A program made the position numbers and the translations under genes. 23,916 nt of DNA from positions 1 through 23,916 of the forward strand of contig CACZOH010000080.1 in NCBI GenBank assembly GCA_902782785.1, in the 5' to 3' direction. The DNA comes from an uncultured Ruminococcus sp. (GTDB taxonomy: Bacteria > Bacillota > Clostridia > Oscillospirales > CAG-272). Numbering within the stretch: the stretch's first letter is position 1; the number at the start of each line of letters is the position of its first letter. The notes under the pieces were generated by a model. That model was not told where the DNA came from, did not search any database, and worked only from the letters and a program-made list of their open reading frames with translations. Shown here in pieces: positions 6,912 to 13,276 of the stretch.

Positions 6912-7283
6912 ATGCTTTTATCGGATATTTACAACACCGCGGCGGCGCTGATCAGCGAGGCGCCGGACGGCGCGGATAACGCCGACCTGCAGGAAAAAGC
7001 CGTATTTCTGCTTTACCAGATAATATCGGAGCTCACGCCGCTCCACAACGCGGCGACGGGGGAGGAGGCGGATTATCCGTCCTCCTTCCAAAGCCTTGAC
7101 GAAACGTTCCCGTTATGCGACGGGCTGGCGCACGTCTGCTCCTACAAGCTCGCGTATCTTTTATCAGCCGATGAAAACACGGTTTTATACACCGTTCTCC
7201 GCGGCGAGTACGAGAACGCGAAAAAGAGCTTTATCGACGCGCTGCCCGCGGTCATAACCGGCGTGAAAAACGTTTATCCGTAA
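6912..7283 (+). CDS. Probable head-tail adaptor/connector protein
   Basis: From the ATG at 6912 this is 123 residues and largely helical. The frame is open further upstream to 6738, but that part overlaps the coat gene and looks like shadow sequence. There is no good ribosome binding site. The start lies two bases after the coat stop, so translation is probably coupled. Small helical proteins right after the coat gene usually form the ring that joins portal and tail (gp4-like in P22, gp6-like in siphoviruses). I see no diagnostic motif, so the role comes from position and size. Confidence 0.5.
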   Translation: MLLSDIYNTAAALISEAPDGADNADLQEKAVFLLYQIISELTPLHNAATGEEADYPSSFQSLDETFPLCDGLAHVCSYKLAYLLSADENTVLYTVLRGEYENAKKSFIDALPAVITGVKNVYP

Positions 7284-7294
7284 AGGAGAGCTAT

Positions 7295-9025
7295 ATGGCA
7301 AGATACAGAAAAAGCACGGCGGAGATAATATATACCGATAAATTCAAAGGACTTGATATGAGCCGGGAGGAAAAGAAAAACTTTTCCTCCTCGGTATATA
7401 TGAAAAACTTTACCGTGACGCCGCAGTACGATCTGAAAAAACGCCCGGGCTATATAAAGCTGACGGACGGAATAATCTGCGACAGTAAATATTATTCGGA
7501 AACAGCGGGCGGCGGATATTTCATCTTCAAGAACGGCGGAACGCTTACGGCGCTGAGGACCTCGGATATGACGGCCGTCGTGTGCGAGACGGGAAATACC
7601 GCGTCGGTCGGATATTTCACGTTCGGCGGCGCGGCGTATATTTACGGACGCGGCTTTTATTACAGGTTTGACGGGGAGTTCACGCGGATAACGCCGTATA
7701 TACCGACTGTCGCCGTCGCGTGCGCTCCGTCCGGAGCGGGAACGGTCCACGAGAGCCTAAATCTTCTGTCGGACAAGGCGAGGATCTCTTTTTCGCCGGA
7801 CGGAACGTCGCGTTCGTACGTACTGCCCGGAAACGCGTCGGGCGTCGTGTCCGTCGAATGCGGCGGCGTTACGCTTGAGGACGGCTATACGTACGATACC
7901 GCGTCTCATACGCTCGTATTCGATACCGCGCCCGCGGGCGGAGTGCCGGACAGTCTCGCCGTCACGTTTTCGCTGTCGGACGGGACCGTGATGAATATGA
8001 GCTATATAGGTTCAAAATTCGCGGTCTACGGCGGCGCGCGCGACAACAGAGTCTTCGCCTACGGAAACGGGAACACTCTTTATTATTCCGACGTTACGGA
8101 TAAAGGTCCCGACGTCACGTATTTCCCGGCGGACAATTTCATCACCGTGGGAGACGGAGGGAGCGTAACGGCGCTTCTGCGCCATTTTGACAGGCTTATC
8201 GTTTTCAAGAAAAAGGAAACGTGGTTTTTAAGCCCGTCGAGCGTGGATTACGACGGGTATTCAAAACCGTCCTTCCCGCTCTCGCCGCTCAATCCGGCGG
8301 TAGGCTGCGCAGGCGGCGCCGCGGTTTACGCGGACAATACGCCGTTCACTTTGTCATACGACGGTATCTACGTTTTCGGACAGAGTACCGTAAGAGACGA
8401 AAGAAACGCAAAGCGCATATCCGACAGAGCGGCGCCGTATCTCACCCCCGCCTTTTTGTATCACGCCGCCGCGTATGATTTTGAGGCGAAAAAGGAGATA
8501 TGGATGTGCTCGGGCGAGGACGTTCTGATATATAACTACGGAAACGACACGTTTTACGCGTACGACGACATCCCCGCGGAGCTGTTTTTCAGCCTTGACG
8601 GTGAGGCGGCGTTTTACGGCGGCGGAGCGATATACGTTTTCAAAGAGGGGATCGACGAAGACGACGGAAGACCGGTTTCCGCCGTGTATGAAAGCGGTTT
8701 TGTGATTCTTGACAAAACGGTGAAGAAAAGGCGTCTGCGCCGTATCTGCCTGTCGTACGTGCCCGCGCGTCAGAGCGCTCTTGCGGTTTACGCGGAGGCG
8801 AACAGAGGCGGAGGCTGCGGCGCTGACTTTGAAGGAGGCGCGCCGTCCGGATTTGATTTTGTTTCGCTTGATTTCGCGGATTTCACGTTTATCTGCTCCG
8901 GTACGTCCGCGCACGTCGAACGCCGTGTGCGTCTCTCGTCGTTTGAAGCCCTGCGTATAAGGATAACCGGAAACGGCGGACGCACGTCCGTGTCGTCCGT
9001 GTCCCTTTACGTCGACGGGGCATAA
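7295..9025 (+). CDS. Podovirus tail/head-closure protein (P22 gp10-like stabilisation or tubular protein)
   Basis: This 576-residue protein is rich in beta-strand-like sequence, aromatic residues and glycine. Near the N-terminus it has KNFTVTPQYDLKKRPGY (about residues 37-53). This resembles the conserved N-F...L..RPG segment of phage stabilisation proteins (P22 gp10) and of podoviral tail tube B proteins, which are beta-propeller rings plugging or extending the portal. An AAAGGAG site precedes the ATG. It takes the slot where siphoviruses and myoviruses would have a tail tube and tape measure, neither of which is present. This supports a short-tailed particle. The family call is from recognition and was not searched. 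Confidence 0.65.
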   Translation: MARYRKSTAEIIYTDKFKGLDMSREEKKNFSSSVYMKNFTVTPQYDLKKRPGYIKLTDGIICDSKYYSETAGGGYFIFKNGGTLTALRTSDMTAVVCETGNTASVGYFTFGGAAYIYGRGFYYRFDGEFTRITPYIPTVAVACAPSGAGTVHESLNLLSDKARISFSPDGTSRSYVLPGNASGVVSVECGGVTLEDGYTYDTASHTLVFDTAPAGGVPDSLAVTFSLSDGTVMNMSYIGSKFAVYGGARDNRVFAYGNGNTLYYSDVTDKGPDVTYFPADNFITVGDGGSVTALLRHFDRLIVFKKKETWFLSPSSVDYDGYSKPSFPLSPLNPAVGCAGGAAVYADNTPFTLSYDGIYVFGQSTVRDERNAKRISDRAAPYLTPAFLYHAAAYDFEAKKEIWMCSGEDVLIYNYGNDTFYAYDDIPAELFFSLDGEAAFYGGGAIYVFKEGIDEDDGRPVSAVYESGFVILDKTVKKRRLRRICLSYVPARQSALAVYAEANRGGGCGADFEGGAPSGFDFVSLDFADFTFICSGTSAHVERRVRLSSFEALRIRITGNGGRTSVSSVSLYVDGA

Positions 9026-9044
9026 AATATAAAGGAAGTGGGAT

Positions 9045-9341
9045 ATGACAAATGAAGAAATACCGGTAGCTCTCGGCAGACATGAGCAGATGATACTCTC
9101 GCTTCAGAAGCAGATAGACGAGCTGAAAGCCGTTCAGCGCGAGATAAAGGTGATGAACGAGTCGCTTATAGAGATAACGAACGAGATAAAGCACACGAAC
9201 GCGTCGCTCCTCTCGTGCGAATGTAAAATAAGCGAGCTCCAGTCCGCGCCCGGCAGACGGTGGGAAAAGGTCGTTTTATCGATCATAACGTCGATAATAA
9301 GCGGCATAGCCGGATACGTTCTGGCAAGATTTTTTGCATAG
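9045..9341 (+). CDS. XhlA-like membrane protein (phage lysis accessory)
   Basis: The 98-residue protein has a heptad-like coiled coil (about residues 12-66) followed by one C-terminal membrane segment (about 75-95) after a GRRWEK turn. This is the layout of the haemolysin XhlA family found in phage and PBSX lysis cassettes, where XhlA works with a holin and an amidase at the cell membrane. The next two genes are a holin-like protein and an amidase, which fits. AAAGGAAG precedes the ATG. The TAG stop overlaps the AGGAGG of the next gene. Confidence 0.75.
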   Translation: MTNEEIPVALGRHEQMILSLQKQIDELKAVQREIKVMNESLIEITNEIKHTNASLLSCECKISELQSAPGRRWEKVVLSIITSIISGIAGYVLARFFA

Positions 9342-9345
9342 GAGG
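9340..9345 (+). promoter_or_regulatory. Ribosome binding site that points to an ACG start
   Basis: AGGAGG at 9340-9345 has no ATG, GTG or TTG in the reading frame of the holin-like protein at a useful distance. The in-frame codon with ideal spacing (8 bases) is ACG at 9354-9356. Confidence 0.7.
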
Positions 9346-9353
9346 TACAAAAT

Positions 9354-9659
9354 ACGGAATTTTTAACAGTAAAATCTCTTATTACGTTCGGCGGAGCAAC
9401 TGCTGCCGCGGCGGCGATAACGGAGCTTCTGAAGCCGCTTCTGCACAAGCTCCCGTTTGAGATAAGCCCGAGGATAATATCGTACCTTGCGGCTCTTCTC
9501 GTTATGACGGTCGGCTTTGTTTTCAGCGGAAGCAGACAGGCGTCGGATTACGTTCTGTGCGCGATAAACGCGGCGTTCATATCGCTTTCGTCGAACGGAG
9601 GCTACGATATGATCCGCGCCGCTGTCGAAGCGGCGGGAGAAGAGGAGGACAACAGGTGA
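9354..9659 (+). CDS. Holin-like small membrane protein with an apparent ACG start
   Basis: This frame gives 101 residues and ends at TGA 9657-9659. It has two to three hydrophobic segments (about 8-24, 41-59 and 66-80), a charged C-terminus (GEEEDNR), and an NAAFISLSSNGGYD stretch. Its size, topology and position between xhlA and the amidase fit a phage holin or holin-like protein. A perfect AGGAGG lies 8 bases before ACG at 9354, and one base change from ATG would explain the codon. No canonical start codon occurs in frame before the ATG in mid-protein near residue 51. ACG starts work weakly in bacteria, so the protein may be made at a low level, the gene may be disabled, or the base may be an error. 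Confidence 0.7.
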   Translation, partial: TEFLTVKSLITFGGATAAAAAITELLKPLLHKLPFEISPRIISYLAALLVMTVGFVFSGSRQASDYVLCAINAAFISLSSNGGYDMIRAAVEAAGEEEDNR

Positions 9660-10681
9660 GGATAACTCTCGATCCCGGTCACGGGCAGTTCGGAAACCCC
9701 GGCGCGATAGCCGGATACTACGAGGGAACGCGCGTTTTCATGCTTGCGCACGCGCTGAAAGCGGAGCTTGAAAAGTATGAAAACACGGAGGTGTTCATAA
9801 CGCGGAAGGATATAACGGATAACCCGTCGCTTGCCTCCCGGGGCGGTGCGGCGGTGAAAAACGGCTCGGAGCTTTTTATTTCGCTCCATTCGAACGCCGC
9901 GTCCAATCCCGCCGCTCACGGCGTTTCGGTGTTCAGAAGCGTCAAGCGTCCGGAAAGCGAAAGTCTGGGACGTCTGCTCGGCGACGCCGTTGTGAACGCT
10001 ATGAAAAGACAGACGGAGATAACGTATCTGCGCGGCGTAATGACGAGGACGGAGAGCTTTGACGGAACGGTGCAGGATTATTACGGCGTCCTGCGCTCGT
10101 CCGTGAAATCGGACGCCGTTAAATATTCGTTTATAATAGAACACGGCTTCCATACCAATCTTACGGAGTGCGATTATATGTTTTCCGATAAGAATCTGCT
10201 TGAAATGGCGGAGACGGAGGCGAAGGTCATAGCCGCTTACTTCAACCTCAGGAAGAAGGATGAAAAACCGGCGGATTATATCGAATATACGGTAAAGCCG
10301 GGCGATACTCTTACGTCCATCGCCCGCGAATACGGGACGACGTGGATGGCGCTCGCCGAATACAACGAGCTGCCCGATCCGGATCTCATAATCGACGGTC
10401 AGATAATAAAAATACCGGTATACGACGAGATAGGCGTCGGCGATACCGTTAAGATAAAGGACGGTGTCGGTACGTATTATCCCGGCGGGAACCCGTTTTC
10501 CGGATGGGTGCACGATTACTACTACGCGGTATCGAGAACGTGCGATTCAAACGGAGAGCCGGTCAGAAGAAACGGCGACAGATGCGTGCTTCTGGGAAAC
10601 AAGATCAACAAAAAAAGCGGAGCGCACGGCTCGTCCATCAATTCCTGGGCGAGCGTGAACTACCTGGAGAAAATCAAATAA
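9656..10681 (+). CDS. N-acetylmuramoyl-L-alanine amidase (Amidase_3) with LysM and SH3-like C-terminus: phage endolysin
   Basis: From the GTG at 9656 this is 341 residues. Residues 1-197 are an Amidase_3 domain with the expected zinc ligands His9 (DPGHG), Glu23 and His78 (LHSN) and the catalytic Glu162 (IIEHGFHTN). It cuts the bond between muramic acid and the peptide stem of peptidoglycan. Residues 211-254 are a LysM wall-binding repeat (YTVKPGDTL...IKIP). About 260-338 looks like an SH3-like binding domain. The frame continues upstream, but AGGAGG seven bases before the GTG and the family-like N-terminus fix this start. It overlaps the holin-like stop (GTGA), so translation is coupled. There is no signal peptide, consistent with holin-dependent release. 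Confidence 0.92.
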   Translation: MRITLDPGHGQFGNPGAIAGYYEGTRVFMLAHALKAELEKYENTEVFITRKDITDNPSLASRGGAAVKNGSELFISLHSNAASNPAAHGVSVFRSVKRPESESLGRLLGDAVVNAMKRQTEITYLRGVMTRTESFDGTVQDYYGVLRSSVKSDAVKYSFIIEHGFHTNLTECDYMFSDKNLLEMAETEAKVIAAYFNLRKKDEKPADYIEYTVKPGDTLTSIAREYGTTWMALAEYNELPDPDLIIDGQIIKIPVYDEIGVGDTVKIKDGVGTYYPGGNPFSGWVHDYYYAVSRTCDSNGEPVRRNGDRCVLLGNKINKKSGAHGSSINSWASVNYLEKIK

Positions 10682-10695
10682 AGGAAAGGATAAAA

Positions 10696-11445
10696 ATGGC
10701 GATAAGAAAATTTACGGAAAACGTAAGCGTGATCTCGGCTCTGCCCGACAGTCCGTCTCCGCCCGAATACAACGCGGCGATACTCAAGGCGAAATTCGAC
10801 GAGGCGGGCATAAAGCTGAAATCATACATAAACGATACGCTCATACCCGATATCGAAAGCACGGCGACGGAGGGGATCTGCGCCGTTAAAAAGGAGCTTG
10901 CCGTATATAACACGCCGGGCGGGCACACGTTCGATACAGCGGAGCATCCGTCGGCGGGCGGCGTATATGATATAGTCCTCGTCGGAGGAGGAGGCGGCGG
11001 AAGCAAAAACAGCTCGGGAACCGCTTCCTCCGGCACGGGCGGCGGTTCGGGCGCCGTCAGAAAGGTCGTCGGCGTCCCGCTTGACGGGGAGTATCTCATC
11101 ACCGTCGGCGCCGGCGGTACGGGAGGCGTCGGACAGGGAACGAACGGCGGTTCTACTTATATGAGGTCGGGAGACTACTCGTTTTTCAAAAACGCGGAGG
11201 GCGGAGGCGCGTCCTCTCAGAACAGTAAAATAGGGATCGGCGGCGGCATAGGCGCCGGCGATTCGGAGTACGGCGACGGTACCGTCGGATACGGCAGAGG
11301 CGGCGACAACGAATACGGCAGAGGAGCGCGCGGAGCTGCGCTTTCCGACGACGTCATACCCGCGCAGGGCATTGGCGCGGGCGGCTGGTCGGATTTCGCC
11401 GCGACGCCCGGCGCCGTGATTATCTACGGATACGTGAGGATATGA
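10696..11445 (+). CDS. Glycine-rich phage protein, probable tail fibre/receptor-binding tip
   Basis: This 249-residue protein has a helical N-terminal 65 residues and then, from about residue 72, a long glycine-rich region. It opens with GGHTFDTAEHPSAGGVYDIV and VGGGGGGS and ends in AVIIYGYVRI. This resembles glycine-rich C-terminal domains of phage tail fibres, which fold as polyglycine-type or beta-rich tips and bind cell surfaces. The frame extends further upstream, but AAAGGAAAGG before the ATG at 10696 supports this start. It follows the amidase by 14 bases. Fibres placed after the lysis genes are unusual but known. The receptor cannot be guessed. Confidence 0.6.
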   Translation: MAIRKFTENVSVISALPDSPSPPEYNAAILKAKFDEAGIKLKSYINDTLIPDIESTATEGICAVKKELAVYNTPGGHTFDTAEHPSAGGVYDIVLVGGGGGGSKNSSGTASSGTGGGSGAVRKVVGVPLDGEYLITVGAGGTGGVGQGTNGGSTYMRSGDYSFFKNAEGGGASSQNSKIGIGGGIGAGDSEYGDGTVGYGRGGDNEYGRGARGAALSDDVIPAQGIGAGGWSDFAATPGAVIIYGYVRI

Positions 11446-12473
11446 AAATGACGGATAAAAGCTACGAAAGCTATGAAATGCTTGCAAAACTGCTCAATTC
11501 CGAGCGCACTGAGAATATAGACAGGGCGTACGACGCCCTGTCCGCGGCGCTTGAGCAGTCATACGCTGAAAAGAAAAAGGAAAATGAAAAGACGTATGCG
11601 GAAAAGCGCGACGCTCTTTCAAGAAACCGCGCGAAAGCCAAAAAGTATCTCGACTACTTCATGACGGAAAAGGGATATTCGGGCTCCGGTATAGAAGCGG
11701 ACGCAAAGCTGAAATCGGACCTTTCCTATAATTCCGATCTGAATTCGCTCAACGCCTCGGAAGCCGCCGCTCTGTCCGCGCTTGACGGCAGATATCTTTC
11801 GGACAAGCTGAAAAACGAAAGCGAAAAAAACGAAAAGAAAGCAATAGCGGACAAGGATCTTGCCGATGATCTGTATAAGATAAAGACGGAAAGCGACGCA
11901 AACGCTCTCAAAGCGCGGCAGATCGAGATACAGAAGGAGCTCAATGAAAAAGAGCTTGAGTTGAAAAACGCGAAGCAGGCGGCTGAAAAAGCTCTGAAAG
12001 AAAAGGAATACGAGCTGAAAAAGCTTCAGACGGAGGCGTCCGGGGCAAAATCCTCCTCCGACGCAAAAGCGGAGAAGGACGCGCTGAACGAAAAGATCAG
12101 CGCTTACAGACAGCTGCTTTACGGCAACATAAAGGAGGATTTTGAAAACGCGCCGGATCTGTCCGGGATGCAGCGCATATACGACTCCGTTGCCGGAGTG
12201 AACGCGGAGGCGTCCGCGGAGCTTTTCGGCGAGAAGCTTTATAACGATCTGATAAAATCGTTTTCCAAAGCGATATCGGAGGCTAAGGCAAAGCAGGCGG
12301 ACGAGCAGACCGTACAGAAGCTGTACGACAGATTTGTGAACGCGGGAAACGAGTATCACAATCAGACGTATATGAAGCTCAAGCGGGAGCTTGCGTACGG
12401 CAATTTCCCGGGCTTCAATTCCGACCAGCTTGAAAGAGCGTACAAAATGTATCTCAAGAACACGAATAATTAA
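11442..12473 (+). CDS. Long coiled-coil phage-type protein, possible ejection/internal virion protein
   Basis: The 343-residue protein is almost wholly helical, with a dense Lys/Glu/Ala coiled coil from about residue 20 to 220. A break near residue 75-100 reads FMTEKGYSGSGIEADAKLKS. A Gly-Tyr-x-Gly-x-Gly turn between helical arms is a pattern I associate with structural proteins of Firmicutes phages. In a podovirus, long helical proteins without membrane segments may be internal ejection proteins. It is the last gene of the operon. ATG 11442 overlaps the previous stop (ATGA). A second ATG at 11448 is better spaced from GAGGAT, so the true start may be six bases later. The function is not established. 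Confidence 0.5.
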   Translation: MKMTDKSYESYEMLAKLLNSERTENIDRAYDALSAALEQSYAEKKKENEKTYAEKRDALSRNRAKAKKYLDYFMTEKGYSGSGIEADAKLKSDLSYNSDLNSLNASEAAALSALDGRYLSDKLKNESEKNEKKAIADKDLADDLYKIKTESDANALKARQIEIQKELNEKELELKNAKQAAEKALKEKEYELKKLQTEASGAKSSSDAKAEKDALNEKISAYRQLLYGNIKEDFENAPDLSGMQRIYDSVAGVNAEASAELFGEKLYNDLIKSFSKAISEAKAKQADEQTVQKLYDRFVNAGNEYHNQTYMKLKRELAYGNFPGFNSDQLERAYKMYLKNTNN

Positions 12474-12562
12474 CGGAGCATTGCGCCGGATAACGATCTG
12501 ATGCGATGAAAAGGCGCTTATTTGTAAAAAAAATACGAAAAAACGTAAATTTTACAAAAAAG
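12474..12562. other. Non-coding A-rich spacer after the phage-like operon
   Basis: No credible gene is visible. It contains an A-rich stretch and an imperfect inverted repeat, TTTGTAAAA near 12521 and TTTTACAAA near 12550, with no T tract after it, so it is not a convincing terminator. The sequence aaaaaaaatacg here recurs upstream of the cassette 3 ECF promoter and may act as an UP-like element. Confidence 0.4.
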
Positions 12563-12596
12563 TGAAACTTTTCGGGTCAAAAAAGCGTCTATATAA
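12563..12596 (+). promoter_or_regulatory. ECF-type promoter copy 1, upstream of the small RNA
   Basis: TGAAACTTTT (12563-12572), 15 bases, then TCTATATAA. The same boxes with the same 15-base gap lie upstream of all three ECF sigma genes in this window. This copy is not next to a sigma gene; it points to the strong terminator at 12648-12692. Expected transcription starts near 12600. Confidence 0.65.
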
Positions 12597-12599
12597 ATG

Positions 12600-12692
12600 A
12601 AGCGCAGTTCTTCAACCCCCGCCACCCCCATCGGCGGAGGATAAGGGCCGGTCAGCCGCGGCATTTTTGCGGCTGACCGGTTTTCCTTTTTT
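12600..12692 (+). ncRNA. Candidate ECF-controlled small RNA of about 90 nt
   Basis: The RNA would run from about 12600 to the T tract of the terminator. It holds a CCGCC/GGCGG hairpin (12620-12638) whose loop exposes a run of five C, preceded by another C-rich stretch (AACCCCCGCC), and then the 12-bp terminator stem. C-rich loops are common in Gram-positive sRNAs that pair with G-rich ribosome binding sites, and many genes here have AGGAGG. The promoter, the terminator and the lack of a convincing gene between them support an RNA. A 15-codon reading frame (12597-12644) overlaps it but would be leaderless and without a ribosome binding site. The 5' end is estimated. Confidence 0.45.
12648..12692 (+). 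terminator. Strong intrinsic terminator
   Basis: CCGGTCAGCCGC (12648-12659) pairs perfectly with GCGGCTGACCGG (12669-12680) around a 9-base loop and is followed by TTTTCCTTTTTT. It would end both the phage-like operon and the proposed sRNA, and it insulates cassette 1. Confidence 0.92.
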
Positions 12693-12710
12693 GTATCGGC
12701 GCCGCGTTTA

Positions 12711-12739
12711 TTGACAAAACGGGAAATTTGTGATAAAAT
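12711..12739 (+). promoter_or_regulatory. Housekeeping promoter of sigma cassette 1
   Basis: TTGACA (12711-12716), 17 bases, TAAAAT (12734-12739). It is followed nine bases later by the ECF-type -35 box, so the two promoters are stacked. Confidence 0.7.
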
Positions 12740-12748
12740 CGGTTTTGC

Positions 12749-12782
12749 TGAAACTTTTTTTCGTGTTTTTCAGTCTTATATG
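12749..12782 (+). promoter_or_regulatory. ECF-type promoter copy 2, sigma cassette 1
   Basis: TGAAACTTTT (12749-12758), 15 bases, TCTTATATG (12774-12782). It overlaps the short leader of the sigma gene. The motif is shared with the other cassettes, which suggests autoregulation. Confidence 0.7.
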
Positions 12783-12799
12783 TCAAAGGAGGTGCGGAA

Positions 12800-13276
12800 A
12801 TGGATAAGGAAGAATTTGCCCGGCGCGTTCAGGACAGGCGAAAGGACCTGTATCTGGCGGCTCTTTCCGTGGTGCGCAACACGGAGGACGCAAAGGACGC
12901 CGTGTCGGAGGCGGTCGCTTCCGCATGGGAAAATCTGAACAAGCTTAAGGACGAAGGTAAATTCGACGCGTGGCTCCTCAAGATACTTTATAACGTATCC
13001 AAGGATATGTATAAGAAAAACCGCGCCTTTGCCGATCTGACAGAGGTCGAAACGGCGTTTTCTGACCATGCGGACCCCGGAAACGTGGAATTCTTTGACA
13101 TAATAAGCCGCTCGGGCTTTGACAAGACCACAATGCGCATACTCACTCTGCGTTTTGTTTACGAATATTCGCTTGAGGAGACCGCCGAGACAATGGGAAC
13201 GCCGCTGTCAACGGTAAAAACAAAGTATTACAGAGCGCTGAAACGGTTATCGGAAACGGAGGGACTGAAACAGTGA
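12800..13276 (+). CDS. ECF RNA polymerase sigma factor, cassette 1
   Basis: This 158-residue protein has the two-domain ECF layout. Sigma region 2 (about residues 15-75) includes the core-binding stretch LYLAALSVVRNTEDAKDAV and the FDAWLLKI segment. Region 4 (about 105-152) carries a helix-turn-helix with SLEETAETMGTPLSTVKTKYYRALKRL. ECF factors redirect RNA polymerase to promoters with an AAC-type -35 box, which matches the TGAAAC motif found upstream. AAAGGAGG precedes the ATG. The stop overlaps the GTG start of the membrane partner (GTGA), so the two are made together. It is clearly paralogous to the sigma factors at 18425 and 20603. Confidence 0.93.
   Translation: MDKEEFARRVQDRRKDLYLAALSVVRNTEDAKDAVSEAVASAWENLNKLKDEGKFDAWLLKILYNVSKDMYKKNRAFADLTEVETAFSDHADPGNVEFFDIISRSGFDKTTMRILTLRFVYEYSLEETAETMGTPLSTVKTKYYRALKRLSETEGLKQ

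Noticed and set aside
7295..9025. Tape measure or tail-tube protein for a long-tailed particle
   Set aside because: The protein is beta-rich with an RPG motif and no long helical repeats; with a P22-type portal and coat it fits a podoviral tail/closure protein.
9602..10513. 303-codon minus-strand frame opposite the amidase
   Set aside because: The plus-strand amidase has all zinc ligands and a LysM domain; the antisense frame has no features of a real protein.
12520..12559. Inverted repeat TTTGTAAAA / TTTTACAAA after the phage-like operon
   Set aside because: The stem is AT-only, the loop is long and no T tract follows; the GC-rich hairpin at 12648-12692 is the real terminator.
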